The position numbers and the translations under genes are program-made. The notes below the pieces were generated by a model. It was not told the origin of the DNA. It was given only the letters and a program-made list of their open reading frames with translations, and did not search any database. From Larus michahellis (taxonomy: Eukaryota; Chordata; Aves; Charadriiformes; Laridae), in contig NC_133896.1 of assembly GCF_964199755.1 (NCBI RefSeq), forward strand, positions 71,396,642 through 71,460,641: a DNA stretch of 64,000 nucleotides. Reading direction: 5' to 3'. This document shows, piece after piece, positions 50,625-63,870 of the stretch. Numbering within the stretch: the stretch's first letter is position 1; every line of letters starts with the position of its first letter.

Positions 50625-53600
50625 ATTTCTGATGGAGTTATAGAAAAAGATAAGATATAGTAGTCATCCTCCTTTCGATTTTTAGTGGCTTTTACACCAA
50701 GAAAAGATCTTCTAACGTTAGTTGCTTCTGTTTTTTGTGTTGTTTTTTTTTTTGCAGTCATGGTTACACCTTAAGAATCCCTTCTAATAAAGACTACGTT
50801 GTCACATCATTGGGAGCATGCATTAATTTGCAATGTTGCCTTCCCTGTCCACTGGGTGATAAAGCTGCCCCCTCCGATGGCTCATTATTGGCCTGTAAGC
50901 AGACCTACTGATTGGAAAAGATTACAGAATTGGAATTGTAGACCCTTTAAAACTTTCACTGACTTCTATAACATTTGTTTGCTGGAACAAAACACAACCC
51001 TCTGAAAGGCTGTTTGAGATGCTCAGTCCTAGAGCATGCTTTACTGGTTTGTAGGCAGAGAAGAGAAAGAGAGGATGTAGACAAAAAAGAACCATTGGAA
51101 GCGTGGTCATCATATTCAACTAAAATATCTCAAACAAAGCTAAATATCCAGCCTCTTGCTTGCCTCAATCTTTTTGTAAAATAATGTGACGTTTCCCAGT
51201 TTTTAAATAGCCTGACTGCTGGTGTGTTTCAATTCAGCTTCCTACAAAAGTGTGAATAAGTTATTCTGTGTGGTTGGTTTACTTCTTAATTTTATTTTGA
51301 GAACAGTAAAACTGCCATGCAAGTTTGGCCAGCTCCCTCTGTTGGCAACTTGTGAGATTTCTGTTCTGTGATGGGCTGAGCATCTCTGTGAACTGGAGCA
51401 CCCTTTCTATGGTGTGTTGCCTGCATGGATTGTTACCTGCAGGAAGTGTAGACCTTCAGCTCTACGCTTTGTCAGCCAGGGTGGACCACTGAAGGAAGTC
51501 ATTAGTGGCTTAAAATTTCCTTCTCCTGTTGCTCAGTTTTAGGTGTTCAATCTATAGAACTGATCTGTAGCTGCTGTGAAATATCTGAAAACCAAACCAA
51601 ACTGAAATGTGTAGTGTTCACAAGTCCGTGGCACCAAAGATTTTGCTTTAAAGATCTGTTCCTATTTGTTTCCTCTACGTGCTACTGTAGGCAGTTACCG
51701 TTAAAGGTGCATGTTTTTATATTTCACACAAGGTTTTAAAATATCGTTGTTCCTTACTTATCAGCAGGAAATATATAGTGATTGAAAGAAAATTATAAGT
51801 TTCTGATGTATTTCCCTGCTTATTTTCCCCTCTGTTCAAAAATTTGCTTGAATTGAGACTGTTCAGGATTTTAAATGATTTGTGAAGTTATGTGCCTTTT
51901 TTTTAACTAGTGAATCTTTCCAATTTGGCACAACTTTCAGCTAGTTTGGACTTCTTTCCTTTTACAAAAATCTGTTAATCTAATTTATTTCTTAGAAAAT
52001 GTTGAGAGCCTTCCATTATGCCCTTTTTGTGATCCTTTGCTGCTGCTTTCTGTTCAGACAATTCCTGGTTTGGAAATGTCAGTGCCAATTAAGGCAGAAA
52101 AATAGTAATTCTTAATTTGCTAAACATTTTAGCTTGTTGTCAGTTGAATTTTCATTAAGGCCTACTTTTTTTTTTTTTCTCTTCCCTAGTTTTGATTGGT
52201 GGATGCTACAGGCCTTTCCAGCAAAGATGTCTAGAAATGATGTATTACAGTTACACAAGTATTATATTAAGCACAGACTATCCAAAATCTATAAATTCTC
52301 CGTGGTCTGTGACTGGATATTTTGTTTGAATACTTGATGTAGAAATTGAAAAGTAATCCATTATCTGAAATATATTTAAGTATGTAAAGACTGCTGATAT
52401 TAGTTTTAACTACATCTTTTTTAGCAAAAGTAACTGTTGTAGCACACTTAGCTGCAAAAACACAGAACAAAAATATGAAATACTAGGAGTTTTCCTTGTG
52501 CCGTTATAGGACAAAACACTGAAATGTGTAGTTTTTTAAATATGAACTGTTTTCACAAAACAATCTGAATTTTTTTAAAAGAACTTACTTCAAACAAAGG
52601 AGATGCATTTAAGTAGAGATACAAAAACAATTCCTGGCAACTCACTTCCTTAAAAGCTTATAATCTGAGCTTTAAAGTACTATGTACTAGCAGAAAGGGA
52701 TAGCTGAATTATGGCCAAAGAAAAATAGGTCCCTTCAGGTATGAAATGGGCTCCTGGCTTAAGTTATAGCTGTCACACAGTTAAGTATTGATATGAATTT
52801 GCAATATCTACTTTATGCTGGATTAAGTAGAGTCACTGAGCTGAAATAAGTTTTGGACCCTGGACATGAACTCTTTGGCCAGTTATGTGTTACTGGGAGA
52901 CTGTTACAAGCAAGAGGAATGCACAGTTACATCTTGCAGCAAACACATGAAATGTCTGTTTCACAGTAGAACATATTTACTAATTTACTTGAGCCTTTCA
53001 GTTTTGTAAATGAGCAAGCAGTTCTGGTTTTGTTTTTCTCAACGCATAAATTGGACTGAAATAAATCCAGAAGGTAAGCTTCTATGTTATTAGCCCGCTG
53101 AAGTTAATCTTGTACTGTATGCCTACCATTTTTTTTGTGTTTAAATTTTCCCTTTAAACATTTTGTTTCAGTAACTGTTCTGATATGAGAACAGTACAGT
53201 ATTTCACGCTCATCAGAAGTCTAAAACATCTATGATAGCTTACAAATAAGCAGATGTGTTTAAAAAAACCAAAACTGTTTTGCTCTCAATTTATTCAGGT
53301 ACATAATCACAAGAACTGAATCTAAGCTGTACTGTTAACTGGAGATATTTGTGGGGTTTTTTTGCACAGTAACTAGAGCAAATCTTAAACTGCTTAAATG
53401 TGAAGATTTTGTTAGGGTATGTACTCACTCATGCAGATCTCTTAAATAACTATTTCTTACTTAAAATATGCAAAATACTTTGAAAAAACATCACTATGAA
53501 TTCTACAAATGTACATTTGTCCTGAAAAAAAATGTTCCTTTAAAAAAAAAAAAAAACCCAAAAGTTTTAGTTTCTACTTCTCTTCTGATCATACTTTTAA

Positions 53601-56247
53601 CATGTACTACACTCACCTTGTGCAGACTTTTAACATTTTATACTGGAAAATATTTGTAAACGGAGATGTAAAGACATTCTGCAACCAGTTGTAGAACACT
53701 TTTTTTTTTTTAAGTTTGGTTATTCCTGCTAGGTGTTCATTTGTACTCAATATCCTCAGTTATCCTACTATGTTATCCTGTCCTACTGGTTATCCCATTC
53801 ATGTTCTAAGCTTTTCTGCCATTTCCTTTCTTCTGTGAGCACATTAGCTCCTCTGTGGCCCCCTATGTTTCCATCTGAAAAGGATGGCAAGAATGTTAAT
53901 AGTTGTTATGGCAATAAGCAATTCATGAAGGACACCCCCCACCACCACAACCCTCCCAATATTTATTCTTGCCCATAAAACAGAAACACAAGTCTCAACT
54001 TTTTGTTAATTTTTTTCTTGGTTTGATTGTTGATTGATGGAGAATCACACTTGAAAATGTCGTTGTTTGAAGGGCTGGACTATCAATGTGTTTAGGTGTT
54101 AAAGAAACAACTCTGGTTTGTTATAAATGGAAGTTAAGAAGAAGTGGTAAACTTAAATGCATAGCAACTTCTAGTCGCCATGGTGATTCAACTTGAAGTA
54201 ATTTTCTTCGATATTAAAATACTTCTTGGGTGTCGTCTTTGCTTTCAAGTAGTCACTATTAAGAAGGAAATGGCTCTGGGGAGAAGTAATGAGAAACTAT
54301 TTTGGAATATCTAATGTGACAACCAATGAAGAAGTGTCAAGAAAATTCTTTAGTTTTCAAGAATTGTTTGGGGCCTGTTTATTTTGGCAATATATGCTTT
54401 CATGACACAACTTCAAAACACTAAAGAATGGCATGTTACTGCAGGCCATGCCCCAGGCCTGTGTAATGAGTCAGTTCTTCAAGAAACAAATATGAAGTTG
54501 AGTTTGTCAAAACACTGCGTCAGTAAACTGGATCAGTCTCCACTGTATCCTTTCCCTGTGTGTCAGTCAGCTACTCTGGTTCATGCATGCTTGCTCTTCT
54601 CCCCGGTTCTGAGCTGGCAGTCCTTTTATCAGTTATGTTAATGCACCTGTAATTCTTACTTCTATGATAATCAAAAAGATTCTCTGTTTGACTGGACATA
54701 CAACTTCAGAAAGACTTTAAACTTCTTTCAGAGCTTTTATATCTTGCCTCAATGATTTTCAGTGTCAGAGCTGTTAAGTGTTAGACTTGGGTCCCCCATG
54801 TGGAATTGAGCTGCACTACGGCTCCCTGCTTTCCCAGCCGAACTGCTGTTATTTACTTTTTTTTTTTTTGCTAATTTGCTCTTCTTGTTTCTAATGATCT
54901 CCTTCCATATGTTGTTCTTGAATAAAACCTTTTGATTTTTAACAAAAATAATAAAGAATTCTATCAGTTACTAAACATTGTATCTTGTTCTTGGAAATAT
55001 TAAGTGCTTGCAAAAGCCTCTGAAGTGTTGCATGACTTTGATACATATAAGTAGTAGTAACCCCAAAATGGTAGTCTAGAAGTTGGCTGTAAATGAATTG
55101 GTATTGAATTTCATTTAAAAAGTTTTTAATACTGAGCATTTCTCTCTGACACTTCAGCTGCATGGCATATAAAAATTCTCAAAAAGCGTCTCAATAACTT
55201 CAGGAAGTTGTTTTTTCATAAAATACTTTCTATTTTAAAGCAATAACATTTAATTTTGACAAACTTGAGTTAAAATCTACTCCTTTACTGTAGTCTCATG
55301 AAGATTGCAGCTGGTGCATTCATTCTGTACAGTGAACAGGCTAATTAACACAAGTTGCATAATATAAACTTCAGATTGCAGCACTGGCTTTTCTAAAGAG
55401 CTTGCATCATGTTTATTGAAATGATCAATACTGCGTGAACCAAACATGGTAGTTAACTCAAAATGACCAGGTTTAGATTTAATTTGTACCTCCCTATTTT
55501 GACTGCTACTATGTAGCTGCTGAAACTCAAGGTATCTTTGCAGAAAAAAATATTGCAGCTTGTAAGTTAAAAGTCTTGCCCCTGTGTTCAGTTAGGGTCA
55601 GCGTTTAGTCTGATTATTAGTGAATTATCAGTAGACAAGTGAAATTACTAATACTTCTAGGAGTAAAAGTTGCCTCAGGTTTTTCTTTTTGGTCTTGGAA
55701 GCAATGGTGATCTTTCTTTTCTACTTAGTCACTAAAACCATAACCATCTACTACTTAAATATAGCACATAGATGTTTTGAATGCCATTATTTCAGGCTTC
55801 GGGCAAAGGCATAACAGGACAGTGATCTTCTTAACACTAAAAGATGACCTTTTCAAAGCAGCGTCCCGCAACTGCTTAGTTGCCTAATGGGCAAAGCTGA
55901 AATTAAGGTTACAGCTTTATCTCTGCTTCCAAGTACAATAGAGCAATGGGTGGTTATTTACTCTTGCTAGAAAGCTCTATGCATTCCAGCAAGGTTTTAC
56001 ACAATTTCCTCTCAAAAACTCCAGGAGACCACTCGCACAGCTGGAATGCTATGGGCTGTATACCACTGTCTGGGCGAATGTCTTTTATTAGGTGAAAACA
56101 TGGCAATAAAAGTTTGCATATTTGACACCTCCATGTTGGGTTATTTGGCTGAGAAATTATTTGGGAAACAATCCGAAAAATAGTCATGAAAACTGCCGTT
56201 TAAAGAATGGTTTTTTGACCCTGTCACGTTGCTGCAGTTGGTTGTGA

Positions 56248-56279
56248 TGAGAACCAGAATGTTTATGTTCTGGTTCTCA
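56248..56279. repeat. Perfect 12-bp inverted repeat, 8-nt loop
   Basis: TGAGAACCAGAA (56248-56259) and TTCTGGTTCTCA (56268-56279) are exact reverse complements. Stem too short for a typical miRNA precursor; no known element recognised. Confidence 0.85.
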
Positions 56280-59200
56280 GTCTATTGCTCTACCAGCTCA
56301 GGAGCTCTGTCCTCATTGCAGAGCCAAGAATAAATCACTTCACCTCAGACAACAGGTGAGTTTTTGAAATGTGCCTACAGATTAGTCTTCGTGCCTGTCA
56401 GCAATCAGTACAACTTAAATTGCTATTTACTCACTTAAGGTGACGCAACTGAGCAGTACGGTGGACGTAGCTGTGCGGTATGTTAAGCTTGAGATGGTTT
56501 GCCTGCCAGCAAATTCTGCTGGAACACTGAAGTTGTTATTGTAAATGGGATAGTGTTTTGAGTTAGAATTCCAAAGGGATTTAATCTTGTAGCTTCAGGC
56601 ACCTCAAAAATTATTTCAAAAGGGATGCCTGTGCTGACACTTCCACTGTAGTGTAGAGATTTCTGGGCTGGCTTTTAAAGAGGTAGCTTACACACCAAAA
56701 GCAGTTAACATGTAGCAAAAGGTAGAACTTGACATGTTTTTTAAGCTTTCTTCACAGTGCCTCAACTCTGCTCACACCTTAAAAACTACCTCTGCACAAT
56801 CCCTCACTAGTGATTCCTATGTTTTCATAGTTTGCATAATTTCATCTGTGTTACTTCAAGTACCTTCTATTGTGCCAGCTTTCAGAAGACCGTACACGGC
56901 TCTTCTGTGCTGCTGCCGCTGTTGTGGTGAAGCTCATCATTTCAAGCACATTTGACCGCTCTTTCATTCCTTCATTAACAATTTGTCCTTATGTACTACT
57001 TCCTGCTCAATTTTAAGTGCTTCTGTATTTTTTTTTAACAAGGCTGCTCTGTGTTTTGCAGTGTAGAACTGTAAATTAAATCATCTTATTCGTGTAGTTT
57101 CTTCCATTTAATACCGGATGCTTCCAAAAGGTGCTGTTACTCAAGGAGCTTCTTGTGATGAGAATTTCTCAGTTTGTCTCTTGTTCCTGCTCACCAGCAG
57201 GTATCAGTGATGAGAAGCATACCCTAAAACTGTGTAAGACTTCCAGTTGCTACCGGGGTGACAGCATCTTAGGCAGTAGATTTACTTAAAGAAACATCAG
57301 CTAGGATGTTAAATCCCTTGAGTTCACTATAGCAGCTGTCTAGAAACTGTAGATCTCAGTGTCTTAACAGCTGAGTGTGTAATATCCTCATTAGATTGAG
57401 TATTCCGTACTAAACTGATTTGCAGTGTTAAGTGCAGTGTGTGATTGTGTTGCTGCTTTAAAAATACACTGAACCTTTTCAGTTCAGGAGGTGAGGAATC
57501 TCTTCACATTAGCATCAGAATCGCCATCAGCTTCAGGCTTCTGGTTGCATCTGCTCTTTGGATCCCTGTGGCCCTCTGGTGTAACTTTGTATAAACAAAA
57601 GCCTGTTTCTGCATTGCCTAAACGTGTTCAAACTGGCTGTTGAAGTAAAAATGATGCCTTGAGGAAGTTGCTACCAGTGCCTTTAGGCTGTCATCTTGGA
57701 TTCGTCCCACATGAAGAAAGACCTTGTAACTGGCTTAAGGTTGGGTGTTGAATATTTTTTTTTGTTTTGAGGTCCCACAAAAAAAAAGATGCCAAAGCTT
57801 TCTTAATGTCAAAAAAGGGATGGGGGGATGGTGTCTATGAAGGGAATTAGAATTTATTTCTAAAGTTAGTAGTAATCATAATCTCAGAAGTAATTAATCT
57901 GTGTGAAATGAGGCAGTTTTGGATACGCTCCAAGAAAGAAGCTACCTTTAAAATGCAGGTTTTTGTTCTAATCTTTATTTTCCTTGCAAGAAATCTGTGG
58001 AGATTGTCTGGTTTCTTAGTTATTAATATTAGGGTGGTATCAAGAGGACTGACCCTGCTGTAAAAGGAAGTAAAGTAAGAAGAAACAAATCAATGCAAGA
58101 GGTTTCTGAGGCAGAAAGGGATGTCCTAACTTGGAGTAACAAGTTAATGCAGTTGTAGATGTGTGAAGTGGAAAGTAAAGTGAGAAGTCAGCATATGAGA
58201 GAGTGGAGAAAACCAGAAGGAATACACATTCTTTTGTTGGCGTGGCTTTTACAGGACATGTATAATAAATATCTCATATCTAATGTAATATTGGAAGGGG
58301 AGACCTGGAAAAGGGAGTCTATAAGTCTGGGAAAGGTCTTTGAAGAATAAAATAGTTGGTTAGTTTGTCTATAGTAGCCTGAAAAGTGTTTCAATAGTCT
58401 ACTATAGGCTGAACTAATTCGTAGTTTGAGTTTGATTTTTGTTCCAGAATTTCTATTTAGCTCTCTAACCTTGAGATAAAGGATCAACTACAGTGATTTG
58501 AGAGGAAGGCCTGGCATTGGCCAGATTTTCTTCTGCACCTGTATGGCTTGTTGAGGTTTCACCAGATTACGTTCAGTCTATTCCTTTATAAATATTGGAT
58601 CATTTCTTACGTGTCTTCATACTTGATGATTGCCTCCATTGATCTCTGTGCATTCTTGTTATGAGAGTTGATCCCTCAAATTGGAACTAATGGCAAAGGC
58701 AGGCTTGCCACTGGTACAATCTTGCACTCAACCCATTCTTCTCCCTTTCTATTAGTTTTAATTGTCGTCTTTCTCTCACTCCATCACATCTTAGGCAGGA
58801 GAAGGGCAGTAAAGACTGCATATGCAGTGGATTGCTTTAATTTCAGTAGGGCCATGCTGTTGTCCTTTGGGGAGACTTTTGAGTCTGCTACCTTGCTGAA
58901 GCCACTCCTCTCTAATTCTTAGGAGCATCCTGGAGATTGGCCTTTCTGGGCAACCTCAGTTACTGTAGAAGTTAATATCTAGTCAACTCATGCTCAAGTC
59001 CCATTAAAACCTGTCCTCTTTGAAGTGCTTTTGGAAGCAAAGGCTCTCTGAATGCTTCAGGCAGAGGTTGGTACTACCAGTAAGATTTTTCATGTCTACT
59101 TTCGTCCTATTTTCTGGAATGATGGAGTGCACTTACATAAAAATGCAAGCATACATAATTAACTCCTAAAATGTTATACGAAAGAGGAAATAAGCCTTCA

Positions 59201-61014
59201 TTTAAGGAAATTACAATCTTTTGTTAATAGTAATTTGTATATTAATGTATAAATTGATCCCACATTAGCGCACTCTCCATGGGCAAACTGTTCTCTTCCT
59301 TCTTGTTCCACAATATTTTTATTTTTTTTCTTTTGCAATGCCGATGTATTGGTAAAATGGACAAGTTAGATCAGTACTGATGTTGCTCCTTTGGAAAAAT
59401 GTTGTACCTAAAAATTAAATCTTGAAAAAACTTGATTCATTTAGTACTCATTAGAGTTACTTAGTCTGGGATTATCACTGGTTACAGGGGGGAAGTTATT
59501 TGCTATGTAAATAAAATATTTAATCAAAATAAGTTCTTATTAAGAAAATACACAGGATGAGTATAAAGATATATAAATTGTAAGATATTAGATCCAGTGA
59601 TGTTTTGTGATGCCTGCAGTTATGAAGCAATACCTCTGTTTAGAAGTTAAAAGTATGTTTGTCTTTTGGCCATTCCCAACCCACCATTCCCACTAGCATC
59701 AAGGTGGTTTGTTTGCGGTTCTCCTACCACTGCTGGTTTCTTCATTCTCAGAAAGGAAGGAACCTCAAAAAAACCCTTCATTTGCCTCTTTCGAGCAAAA
59801 ATCAGAGCAGTTAACTAAGTGGTGCAGATCAAGTAAATGTTTTGAATGTTCGTACAATAATTGTTACTTTGGAAAGAAACTCTGAAGCAGATTTTTGGGG
59901 TTTGTAGGACAGAGTAAGTATTTCTCCATAAAAGGGAAGTTTATTGACAAGTTGTATATATTTTAGTGACACACTTCTTCATTTAAAAAAAAACTGTTGG
60001 TGATATTCTAAGACCAACAGGAGATTATCCTGCTGTATACTGTCCAGTGAGCTTTGCTTGTTACAACATCACTTTCAAGCCTATCTGTAATTAATTGACT
60101 TCCAAAAGCATCTTGATGTCCTTGTCAGCAGTGCAATAGTTTTATAATAATAACTTGCTAATTCTTATGTCCTTGCTGGAGGACAATCTTGTTAGTATTC
60201 TTTCTTGCCAGGAATTGATCATACTGGATAGGGCTTGTAACTGGATCTTAGAGGTTGCTGAACAATTCATTTGTTGTATTGTGACAGGGCTGCATAGGTA
60301 CATCTTCAGCTGTAGAGCCTTTTATTGGAGATGATGTAAAAATAGAGCAAACTTCCTTTGCATTTAGTAATGTGTGGTGGAAATTTCCACTATAAGATTA
60401 TTGGTTGAAGTATGTAGTAGGTCCTATGATACATAGCTAATCCTGAGTGCTAGTCAGCTTCTCTTTCTAGAATTTATTGGATACCTGTGTTTATATGTGT
60501 ATCTGTGATGATACATCACTTGTGTAATATCTGAGGGTCGTAACTGTTTAAACCTTTCCTGGCTTATAAAATCCTTTAAGATTTGTTTTTCTAAGTATGT
60601 TTGTAGCTGGGTGAAGGGGGGAGCGGGGGGAGGAGGAATGAAAAAAAAAAAACCAACACCCTAACATTAAAAGCATGGATTGTTCCTGTTGAGGATGAGA
60701 CGTGCCAGTAATTTCATCACTGCTGGGAGTCTTGGATGGTGAAAGCCAGTTATCCCCAATCCGGTTTTCAGAGCGGCAGTCTGCGTAACGTGAGCAGGGT
60801 GAATTAGACCCTTGTTAAAGGCAGTAGTGCATTTCAGAGTATGCAAATTTCTACTTTCTTCACCAGTCATTTCAAATGTACTGTAGAAAGTAGTGAAATG
60901 ATTGTAAGTTCATGTGTGTACTATATTTAAGCAAGAATAATCACGTGCACTTGTGAAATCGCATCCAGTGAGTGCAGACTTTCTGAGATACCAAAACCAG
61001 TGCAAGTCAATTGG

Positions 61015-61225
61015 AGAGTCAGTTAGGGAACTGTTAGGGAGAGATTACTTAGCCTGCAGAAGAGAAAGCTGAAAGGGAACATAACTCCAGAAACACATTA
61101 ACAGCTACACCAAAGTGGGAGTAATTGGTTTTCTATGTCTCTGGTAGTTAAGGCAAGTAATAATGGCCTTAAGCTGGCGCTGGGGAAGAACAGTCTAAAA
61201 GGAAGGATGTCCCTGTTAGTCTGTC
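61015..61225 (+). mobile_element. CR1 LINE fragment, sense orientation, strongly diverged
   Basis: Ordered similarity to the distal ORF2/3' UTR part of CR1: TTAGCCTGCAGAAGAGAAAG (the AGCCTGGAGAAGAGGAGGC block), GAAAGGGAACATAA, then AATGGCCTTAAGCTGGCGCTGGGG (the ATGGCCTCAAGTTGCGCC block). The terminal repeat is missing, so both ends appear lost or too diverged to see. Confidence 0.72.
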
Positions 61226-62968
61226 CCATAAAGGCTTATGAAACTACAATGACAGTCTGTATTTGAATACATTCATGACGCTAACGTTACTGCAAATTGT
61301 TGTTTTGTTTGTGAAACATGTGATGAAAGCATTAAAATATCTAGCTATAGCCTAGATTTAGTGGCTAAGAATACACTGCACATGAGCATCATTGTTCCAA
61401 CCGTCAAATTAATATGTCACTTTAGAGTTGTGTTAAACTTTCAAAATCATTGTTGAGCTTGTTTTTGTTTTTAATGTTGCTCTCTGCATTTTGAAAGACT
61501 TTATGAATGCAAATTTCTTTCAGGAGGGATTGTTTGTTTCTTTTCTGTTGCATATTGTCTGCTTTTTTAGTCTGTCTTTCCTCATTTTATAGCTGAATAT
61601 AATCTCTTTGAAGTAAGAGGTTTTATTCTGTGCTTATATGTAAGGTAAGGTACTAGTCCTTAACTAAGATCCTTTGTTTTCCTGTACCATGTGTAGTGTA
61701 CAACTCAAATACCACTTGGTTTCTGGGACAAGAAACAGGTCTTCAAAGTAAAAACTGTCATACAGTTGGTAGACTGCATATGTTTGTAATGATATCAGGG
61801 TATCAAAGCAGCTGTGTTATAGGGTATCGATTCAGTGGTTATTAAAGACTGTAACTAGTATAAGGTAATTTACTGTCTGGCATATTTAGGAATCAGCTTT
61901 GCATTGCATGCTGGAGCAAGTGTTTTCAGCATTCTTTGGGGAGCTGAATTTCTGATTTTCCTTTGTTCATCTGGTTACAGAGTTTTTATATGTAAATGCT
62001 CCTTCTGCAGGGAAATTAATTTTTATCTTTTGGGAATTAATGCTGTTTTTCTTATAAAGTCATGTATAGTAATGGCTGAGTAGACTGTTCATGAAACAAG
62101 TAAAGAGCCTTTCAGTGCTCTTGCCTACCCAAATGTTGCTTTCTGTGATTGTTGTTGGCAAAATTCTTGATGGTGCGCACAGTCACTTCACCTGAATTAC
62201 AGTATTAACCTTGCTGTGATGTAATGTAGGGATATAAGTCCATGCAGTTTTTTAGCATTATCTGTTATTTGTTATTAGGATGCATCACAGCTTTGCTTTC
62301 TTTGGAAGTTTGGTTTGAAGTCTGAAGTGCCGTTAGTAATTAAACTTTGTGCTAGGGTGTGGAAATATTCCTGTTCAGAACAATAGATTTCTCTTTTTTT
62401 GCTTGTTTGTTAGTAAACTAGTGAATTGGGAGTGCACGTTTAATGCTATGACATGAATATCAATTTAACATATTATTTTTTAATAGGTGAAGGGGAGAAA
62501 AGCCCCACAAGCATCAGTTTTCTCTCATAAGGAATTAGATACTACTTGCAAAATAATGCTAGTGTGTTCCCTAAATGCGTATTCGGGGCTAGGATTTTAT
62601 TGTAATCTTAAATGTTCTATTTTATTATTACACTGATACCCATGTTCCTATGGTGGAAAAAACATTAAGGCTGCCTTAGGGACATTTGGTCGAAGTGGTG
62701 TTATTTTATAGCTCAATCTTAATTGTCCAGTAAGTGGAGGTTATTTTTTTTAATCAGTGGTCATCTAGAGTATAACTTCGAAATGGTTGTACTAGTCAGA
62801 CCAAAGAGATCTGTATGTGATGAATATTCAGACCTTTAGGAAAAAAATATAATAAAAACAGGGTAACTATGAAGAGTGTGGGTACAGGTAAAAACTGCAC
62901 CAAAGCGTGTTTTGGTATTTGGTAGTACTTTATTCTGCATACGCATGAGGGTTTTTTTGCTCTACAGA
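61226..62968. other. Intronic sequence, nothing recognised
   Basis: About 1.7 kb of AT-rich intron without recognised repeats or exons. Confidence 0.6.
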
Positions 62969-63128
62969 ATAGAATCATAGAACGGTTCAGGTTAGAAGGG
63001 ACCTTAAAGATCATCTAGTTCCAACCCCCTTGCCATGGGCAGGGACACCTTCCGCTTCCCTTACCTTCCAGGGATGGGGCATCCACAGCTTCTCTGGGCA
63101 GCCTGTTCAGTGCCTCACCACCCTCACA
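62969..63128 (-). mobile_element. CR1 LINE 3' fragment, antisense, internally deleted
   Basis: The + strand reads AGAATCATAGAACGG, GAAGGGACCTTAAAGATC and CCATGGGCAGGGACACC, then jumps to TTCCAGGGATGGGGCATCC and TCACCACCCTCAC. This is a reversed CR1 3' end, lacking roughly 40-50 bases usually present between these blocks. The CCATGGGCAGGGACACC variant differs from the copies at 36151 and 43200, so it is a different subfamily. Confidence 0.93.
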
Positions 63129-63729
63129 CTTAGCGATAAGGAGATCCAGAATTTTTAAAAGTTCCATTTGTTTCTTTTGTTAAACAATCTTGCTTTTCAG
63201 TAAAGTTACTATGAACATTACCACTTCTTACATCTTGAGAACGAATGCTTCCTGTGTAGAAGTAATTTTCAGTATCACTTTTTGGTATCATTTCTGAATC
63301 CAGCTTTCTGGTTTCAGCTTTTTGGTTTATCTGCACCCCTCTTCATGCGTGTCTCCTCCCTGCTTTCTAAGCTCAAATCCTGCTCAGTTGAACCTCAGCT
63401 CCTTTAGACCATTCCATGTTTCTGATTGTCCCCCAACTCCCCTATGGAGTTTTACACATTCAGAGTTGGGGGACAAGACTAGATCTCCACGCCCCGTAGA
63501 GTTCAATGGTGATATGGTTGTTTACTGTTATCAGTTCCTCTAACAGGTTTGTCTTTCGACTCCCACTGAGCTGACGCTTTTTGAAATCAGCAGGTAGACC
63601 TCCAGACCTTTGCTGAGAGGCAGCACCTCATTCAAGCCTGATCTTTGTCTCTGTGCTTTTCTTTGCTGTAAGAATTGCTTTGCAAGTAATGTCCTCTGTT
63701 TCAATTGCTATCTTGTATCTCAGGTACAG
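63129..63729. other. Intronic sequence between LINE fragments
   Basis: No exon was recognised. It contains a 14-bp inverted repeat (63426-63476). It may include further decayed parts of the ancient LINE recognised to its right. Confidence 0.45.
63426..63476. repeat. Perfect 14-bp inverted repeat, 23-nt loop
   Basis: TTGTCCCCCAACTC (63426-63439) and GAGTTGGGGGACAA (63463-63476) are exact reverse complements. A hairpin could form in the transcript on either strand. Confidence 0.85.
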
Positions 63730-63870
63730 GCTATTATGGGTTTTCTTGGCAACTCTCTTCAATTTAATTTTGCCTGTCCTGAATAATTTCGTATCAATTG
63801 CAAATTATTCCTATGCTATTCACTTGGTTTTTCAGATAGCTTATGAATATCTTGAGTATAATGGGTTCTT
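63730..63870 (-). mobile_element. Ancient CR1/L3-like LINE, reverse-transcriptase remnant, antisense
   Basis: On the minus strand a short frame reads FAIDTKLFR, a decayed form of the RT catalytic motif FADDTKL with the first Asp changed to Ile. The + strand words GTATCAATTGCAAATTATTCC and TTATGAATATCTTGAG match the usual antisense appearance of this RT region in old amniote CR1/L3 copies. Boundaries are uncertain. Confidence 0.55.

Larger units (their letters stand above)
49791..61014. other. Intronic sequence, nothing recognised apart from short repeats
   Basis: AT-rich intron of about 11 kb with homopolymer runs (for example A at 53541-53555, T near 53699 and 54858) and a short hairpin at 56248-56279. 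No further PLEKHA5 exon, RNA gene or LINE fragment was recognised by eye; old, diverged repeats could have been missed. Confidence 0.5.
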
